A stretch of 64,000 nt of DNA, from contig NKYR01000082.1 of the NCBI GenBank assembly GCA_003184365.1, forward strand, positions 239 to 64,238, read 5' to 3'. The translations under genes were made by a program, and so were the position numbers. Positions 59,300 to 64,000 of this stretch are shown one piece after another. Position 1 is the stretch's first letter; each line of letters begins with the position of its first letter. Origin of the DNA: Evernia prunastri. Taxonomy: Eukaryota > Ascomycota > Lecanoromycetes > Lecanorales > Parmeliaceae. The notes beneath the pieces were generated by a model that saw only the letters and a list, made by a program, of their open reading frames with translations, was not told where the DNA came from and did not search any database.

Positions 59300-59593
59300 T
59301 TCGACAGGATATATGAAGTACGGAGTACGAGCGAATGATTGAGGACATACCAATCTCAGCACTTGCGATTGACTCAACCAAAATCAGCTGAAGCGCTCTT
59401 CGCTGCAAAAAATAAGAGAACACAATCTTCAAAAGTTTTCTGATCAAGAAGCCTTGGCTGCCGTTAAGGGTTGATCTGGGACTGGGAGAGACGGGGATTT
59501 CTTGGCACGCTAGACTGGACCCCTTCTCTTGGCCCTTCAATTCTCAGACCGTAAGCACAATAAGTTACAACTCAAAGGACGACGGTGGTGGAC
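59300..59593. promoter_or_regulatory. Divergent promoter of NAF1 and ALG9
   Basis: Short shared upstream region of 294 bp between divergent ATGs. No clear TATA box is found, which is usual for housekeeping genes. Confidence 0.6.
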
Positions 59594-61482
59594 ATGATGG
59601 AGGGACCTGCGACTGTCTTCGGTCAGAAGAAGACTATCAGCATTCCACCAGGTGGCAAAGAATCGACGAGATCCTCGCCTCCATCAAGTTCAGTGAGCAG
59701 CGCTTTCGATCTATCCTCAATTGCTGCCTTCTGCGTATTCCTATGTGTCAATCTGCTAGCCTCTACATACGCTCCCATACAGGACTGTGATGAAGTATTT
59801 AATTACTGGGAGCCTACGCACTACATTGTCCATGGGTTTGGCCTACAGACTTGGGAGTACTCGCCCGATTATGCCATTCGGAGCTGGCTGTATGCTTTGA
59901 TACATGCAATACCTAGCAAATTCGCGGCTTTTCTTATTTCAAACAAGGTCTTCGAATTCTACTTCGTCCGTGGAATGCTTGGATTGATCTGCGCAGGCTG
60001 TGAGACGCGCCTATTCTCTACCATACGAAACAGAAACGCGAGCATCGCTGTGATCTTTTTGATCGCCATGGTCTCAAGTCCTGGGATGTTTCATGCATCC
60101 GTGGCTTATCTGCCTTCAAGCTTTGCAATGTATACGGCAATGATGGGGGCGGCGGCGTTAATGTACGTGGAAGATGGATTGAAAACGACCGAGGGAATCA
60201 TGTGGTTTGGTATCGGAGCGACTGTCGGCTGGCCATTTTCTGCAGCTCTCATTCTGCCCTTCATCCCTGACGAACTGACATACCTAAAACGGACTGCCGA
60301 TATAACTGGGGTAGCATCCAGAGTCCTCGGTGGTGTGTTGAGGATCTTGGCCATAGTTGTGGGATCCCCCCCTCCTACTTCTGCGTAAAGAAACACGCGC
60401 TGATCCGTGTAGTCTCTTCAAGTGGCAGTCGATATATTTTTCTACGGCAAGGTTGTCTTTGTCCCTTGGCGAATCGTATCCTACAACATCCTCAGCGGAT
60501 CATCCCGCGGTCCCGATATCTTTGGAACTGAACCCTGGCACTTCTATATCCGCAATCTACTTTTGAACTTCAATGCATGGTTTCTGCTTGCTATGTGTGC
60601 CGGACCGCTTCTTGGGTTGCAGCTCCTATTCACTCGTCTGTCCTCAACCAGATGGAAGGCCGTGAGAACAATGATGATCAGTACTCCGTTCTATATGTGG
60701 CTTGCCATTTTCTCTGCTCAATCCCACAAAGAGGAGAGATTCATGTATCCTGCATACCCTTTTCTTTGCCTAAACGCTGCTATAGCCCTGCACACTGTGT
60801 CAAAAAGCATAACTGGCAAAATGCCAGCAGATGTGAAAAGGGCTCTCGTTGGGGCTTTTGTGCTTGCCATGGCCATTATCGGTGTTCTGAGGACCGTGGG
60901 AATCGTGAGCGCTTACAGTGCTCCTCTGGAAATTTACAGACCGTTGCAAAACCCGGAATACGTCGAGATGCAAGGCAACGTCTGCCTGGGAAAGGAATGG
61001 TATCGATTCCCCTCATCCTACTTTCTGCCAAAGAACATGCGACTCAAATTTGTTAAGAGTGCTTTTGATGGCTTGCTCCCTGGCGAGTTCAGCGAAGCGG
61101 GGACTGCCTCTGGAATCCTCCCTACATGGCTCATACCTCCTGGTATGAATGATCAGAATATCGAGGATCCAGGCAAACATGTATGACTCCCATCTTGTTT
61201 CGATTTTCTTTTTCTTGCTAAATCCTAAAGGTCGACATTGGCCACTGCTCATTCATGGTGGATTCAGTGTTCTCTGGATCCGATGATTCGATGCTGGAGC
61301 CGAGTTTTATCGCCAATGGGAAGGACTGGGAGCAGATACAGTGTCATAGGTTTCTCGACTCCTCTAAAACGCATCCGTTGGGTCGCATCATCTGGATACC
61401 TGACTTGGAACTCATTCCCGCAAAATTTCGAAGACAGTGGGGCAGATATTGCTTGTTGGGACGAAAGGCGGCCACTGATTGA
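59594..61482 (+). CDS. ALG9: ALG9, alpha-1,2-mannosyltransferase of N-glycan precursor synthesis
   Basis: Three exons (59594-60358, 60413-61180, 61231-61482; introns 54 and 50 bp) give 594 aa. The GT22 signature is present near the N-terminus: DCDEVFNYWEPTHYIVHGFG followed by LQTWEYSPDYAIRSW. Many membrane helices follow, then the conserved AVDIFFYGKVVFVPWRIV and the lumenal-loop motif HKEERFMYP. The enzyme adds alpha-1,2-mannose to the dolichol-linked oligosaccharide in the ER lumen. The 5' splice site of intron 1 is weak (GTGGGA, with GTTGTG three bases earlier also in phase), so exon 1 may end three bases earlier. A tandem ATG at 59597 is an alternative start. The next gene on the same strand begins 350 bp downstream. 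Confidence 0.93.
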
Positions 61483-61830
61483 GTCCCTGGCCCGGTCGCC
61501 CAACCACAGTGTCAATCCTCCTGTCTCCATGAGAATCCGAGCGACGAGCAATCGAATTGGATTTGGCATAATTGACCTCGGGGACATAGTTCATGGGCTA
61601 CTAACCCAAAACAGTGCGAATTTCCAGTTTCGAGATATCTGTCCGCCTAGTCTTGCCCCACATTTGAGTTTACCCCGATGTTTGGCTGCAATCGTGACCT
61701 TGAGTTTAACGACCTCTCTCTTATTCGATTGACATGATCTTTTCCATATCTACCTCAAAGATCCACTGATCGCTTTGGACAGCCCCCTCCGATAAAGCAC
61801 ATTACCAACTGGTGAAGATCTTGTGCTGAA
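61483..61830. other. Intergenic
   Basis: 348 bp between two same-strand genes, holding the ALG9 3' end and the promoter of the DUF3445 gene. No further features are seen. Confidence 0.5.
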
Positions 61831-63234
61831 ATGGCATCAACTTTCATTCCTTGGAGTGGGGAAAGGTATGCTCACCGATTTACCACCTTGATTGCTACGA
61901 ATTCACGACAGGTGTTATATGGTGGACTCATTGCCATCCTATTTGCTTGGCTTCTGGCGACCAAGTTGATCAAGCGCAACAAGTCAATTGTACGGAGGGA
62001 GAAGTCACCAGATCTCGAGAAACCCGCATCCAGCAAAGGAAGTACAAACAAGGCTCCTGAAAGGCCTCCTGGAGTTTGGACACCCGTTGAGTTTAAACGG
62101 CCGGAAGCAGCTCCCTACCCAGCTTGGGATGTACACAAGACAGACCCGTTACCATACAGACCATTCAGGCATGGCCCGTACCACATCACCATGGGCTTGC
62201 GGAACATGCAATGGGACGATTGGATCGAGTTGGATAACCACTATCTCAAATTCCATGCAGAAAAGGCACGGAGGATAGAAGAAAGAGGCGAAAAATGCTG
62301 TCGTACAGCGCCTGAGGCCTATGATGGTGCTGTAGAGCTCCTTGAAGAACTGTGAGTTGATGGAATTATCCACATAATGGCCTAGTAATTGACCTTGCTT
62401 TCATAGCTGCGATTACCTCCCTCAAAGATATCCTACCCTCTATTGCAAGACTGTTATTGGCTTGGACAACCTCGCCACAGGCGAAACCGTTAACATCACC
62501 CAGCGGCCCCTCCCAGAGGATCCTATGGCAATGTGTGCCCGATTAGTGCAAGATGATCTAGCTATAATGTTTGAGAAGCCGGACGGACAATATTACCTTC
62601 TCGCAGGCGCTATCCTGCTTGCTGGGTTTTGGTTCGTGGCCTGACCGCGCCTGCTGGTGACAGGGTCTCTGTTGACTTATGATCTAGGCGCCTCGGCGAC
62701 AAATTTGGCATGCCCCTCTCTGAGATTCATACAAGCGGCGACGTTCCTGGCTTTAAGACCAAGCTCGAACGGGGCATGACCAATTTTTTCCGCCGGATTA
62801 AATGCGAAAATCCTGTGTTGCGAAACAACTACTTCATGCAGGTTGATGACGACCTCGCTTGGAGCCACAGCATAGGTCCCGAGGATGGGGCTGATACACA
62901 AGCTACAGGATGGAGTACTGCGGCAAAAGATAAGACAATCGAACATCATCATTTTCGAAGCGAAAGACAGTCTCTGCGACGATTACCGCGTAGTGGGGGC
63001 GTAGTATTTACAATCAGGACCTATTTCGAGCCTGTTACTGCCATTGTCAAGGAGCCTGGCGTTCCTGGGAGATTAGCGAGTGCTGTGAGAAGCTGGGGGG
63101 ACGACGTCTCGAAGTACAAGGGAAAGGAAAGATATGAGGATGTCCTCCTGGAATTTCTTGATGAGAAGCACAAGAAGCAGCTTGAAGAAGGCGTCGTTAC
63201 GGGGGATGAAGAGGATGGAAAGTACCCATTCTAG
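61831..63234 (+). CDS. DUF3445 / haem-dependent oxidative N-demethylase-like protein
   Basis: Three exons (61831-62351, 62407-62631, 62688-63234; introns 55 and 56 bp) give 430 aa. Near the N-terminus is one membrane helix (VLYGGLIAILFAWLLATKLI) with basic residues after it. The body has the DUF3445 hallmarks RPFRHGPYHITMGLRNMQWDDWIELDNHY, then DYLPQRYP, then QDDLAIMF, then LGDKFGMPLSEIH, PVLRNNYFMQVDDDLAW and SERQSLRRLPRSGGVVFTIRTY. Related bacterial proteins are alpha subunits of haem-dependent oxidative N-demethylases. The fungal substrate is not established. The N-terminal anchor suggests a membrane-bound location, perhaps the ER. Confidence 0.85.
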
Positions 63235-63620
63235 AAATAGCAGATAGTGGTATCCAGAATCTCAAAGATTTCAATGGTTGGAGCGGCCTTCAATAGTAAT
63301 CAATAAATACACGGGGCAAGTTGACCCTCGTGAATGCCAAGATGATCTCTTCCCTGCGCACATTTCCGTCGCACATTTCCGGGGACGAGGATATTCCTGA
63401 CCTACCCCATTCCCATTGTGCTTTTTTATCATGGCAGACCTGCCCATAGTCGGTGATGCTGAACACGGTCGCAAGCCGAGCAGGATGACAAAGATGACAA
63501 AGGCTCATGGATGAAAATGTCGGAATCTGGAATCTGATTCTTGGACCTCTCTCTGATCTCTCCCCGTACCCAGGATCTAATATCACTACTACTTTCGGGC
63601 TCAGAAATAGCGACATTAGT
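63235..63620. other. Intergenic
   Basis: About 390 bp between the DUF3445 gene and the Mpv17-type gene. Minus-strand frames here have no recognisable motif. Confidence 0.5.
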
Positions 63621-64000
63621 ATGGCCATAATCCTCCATGGCTCTGTGCGCCTCCTTAGGCGGTCCGCGCAGCGACATCAGCAGCTCTTCTCCCCAACAAG
63701 GCGGCAGAAAACCACAGCTGCAGACAAGCCATCGGAAAGGTCTTCCACTGTCATCAAAAGAGAAGGATCAACTACAACCATGCCGGCAGAGATATCACCA
63801 CGTCCTCTGTGGGAAAGACTTGGTCCTTTGTCAGAAGCTTTCGTTCTATACGCTCGCGCTCAACGACGAAGACCGTGGACTACCCAATTGGGAACTTCTC
63901 TTGTGGTATACCTATGTGGGGATCTGACGGCGCAGTACATTGATGGAGAGGAATATAATATCTTTAGGACGTTGCGACATTTGACGATTGGAGGCATTAT
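63621..64000 (+). CDS. Mpv17/Sym1/PXMP2-family membrane protein, 5' part (runs off the window)
   Basis: The ATG at 63621 opens a frame that reaches the right edge without a stop (126 complete codons). The first ~50 residues look like a mitochondrial presequence: no acidic residue in the first 40, Arg-rich and amphipathic (MAIILHGSVRLLRRSAQRHQ). The Mpv17 signature follows: FVLYARAQRRRPWTTQLGTS, then VVYLCGDLTAQYIDGEEYN, then RTLRHLTIGG. Members are four-helix inner mitochondrial or peroxisomal membrane proteins, and Sym1 is needed under heat or ethanol stress. A second in-frame Met at 63780 would give the shorter form without presequence. The C-terminal half is outside the window. Confidence 0.85.
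   Translation, partial: MAIILHGSVRLLRRSAQRHQQLFSPTRRQKTTAADKPSERSSTVIKREGSTTTMPAEISPRPLWERLGPLSEAFVLYARAQRRRPWTTQLGTSLVVYLCGDLTAQYIDGEEYNIFRTLRHLTIGGI

Overview
This window looks like a contig from a filamentous ascomycete (Pezizomycotina). Almost every gene can be assembled from exons joined by short GT-AG introns, mostly 44-150 bp. The gene set is typical of moulds: a highly reducing polyketide synthase, a WSC-domain copper-radical oxidase, a fungal-specific transcription-factor-like protein, and an F-BAR/muHD Syp1. The genus cannot be fixed from sequence alone. Exon/intron models are my own, built from reading frame, splice signals and family knowledge. No transcript data were available.

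The left ~3 kb is transposon territory. It holds a collapsed Ty3/Gypsy chromovirus (chromodomain end, 397-bp LTR, duplicated 5' leader, one N) and a collapsed Ty1/Copia element on the minus strand (163-bp LTR, one N). A very AT-rich patch and a stretch resembling mitochondrial DNA with a truncated tRNA follow. From 3.4 to 33.7 kb is a gene-sparse accessory region. It contains an intact Shb17-type phosphatase (minus), a 46-aa secreted peptide, a secreted YVTN-type beta-propeller, an apparently intact 12-exon highly reducing PKS (2592 aa, KS-AT-DH-MT-ER-KR-ACP), a 1210-aa secreted oxidase with four WSC domains, a transcription-factor-like protein with no zinc cluster, an 87-aa small protein and a FAD monooxygenase (minus). 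The PKS, the TF-like gene and the monooxygenase could form a small or eroded secondary-metabolite locus, but 2-4 kb gaps separate them.

From ~35 kb the window becomes a conserved core: an SH3-domain single-pass membrane protein, a CDK-like kinase, Syp1, a divergent histone H3/H4 pair, a short-chain dehydrogenase with an apparent 1-nt frameshift, a C2H2 transcription factor (Rpn4-like), NAF1 divergent from ALG9, a DUF3445/HODM-like haem protein and the 5' end of an Mpv17/Sym1-type gene running off the right edge. Chromatin, ribosome biogenesis, N-glycosylation, endocytosis and proteostasis functions sit here.

The best candidates for a new system are the orphan PKS locus and the repeated WSC exon cassette of the oxidase. 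I found no CRISPR array and no intact tRNA or rRNA gene.
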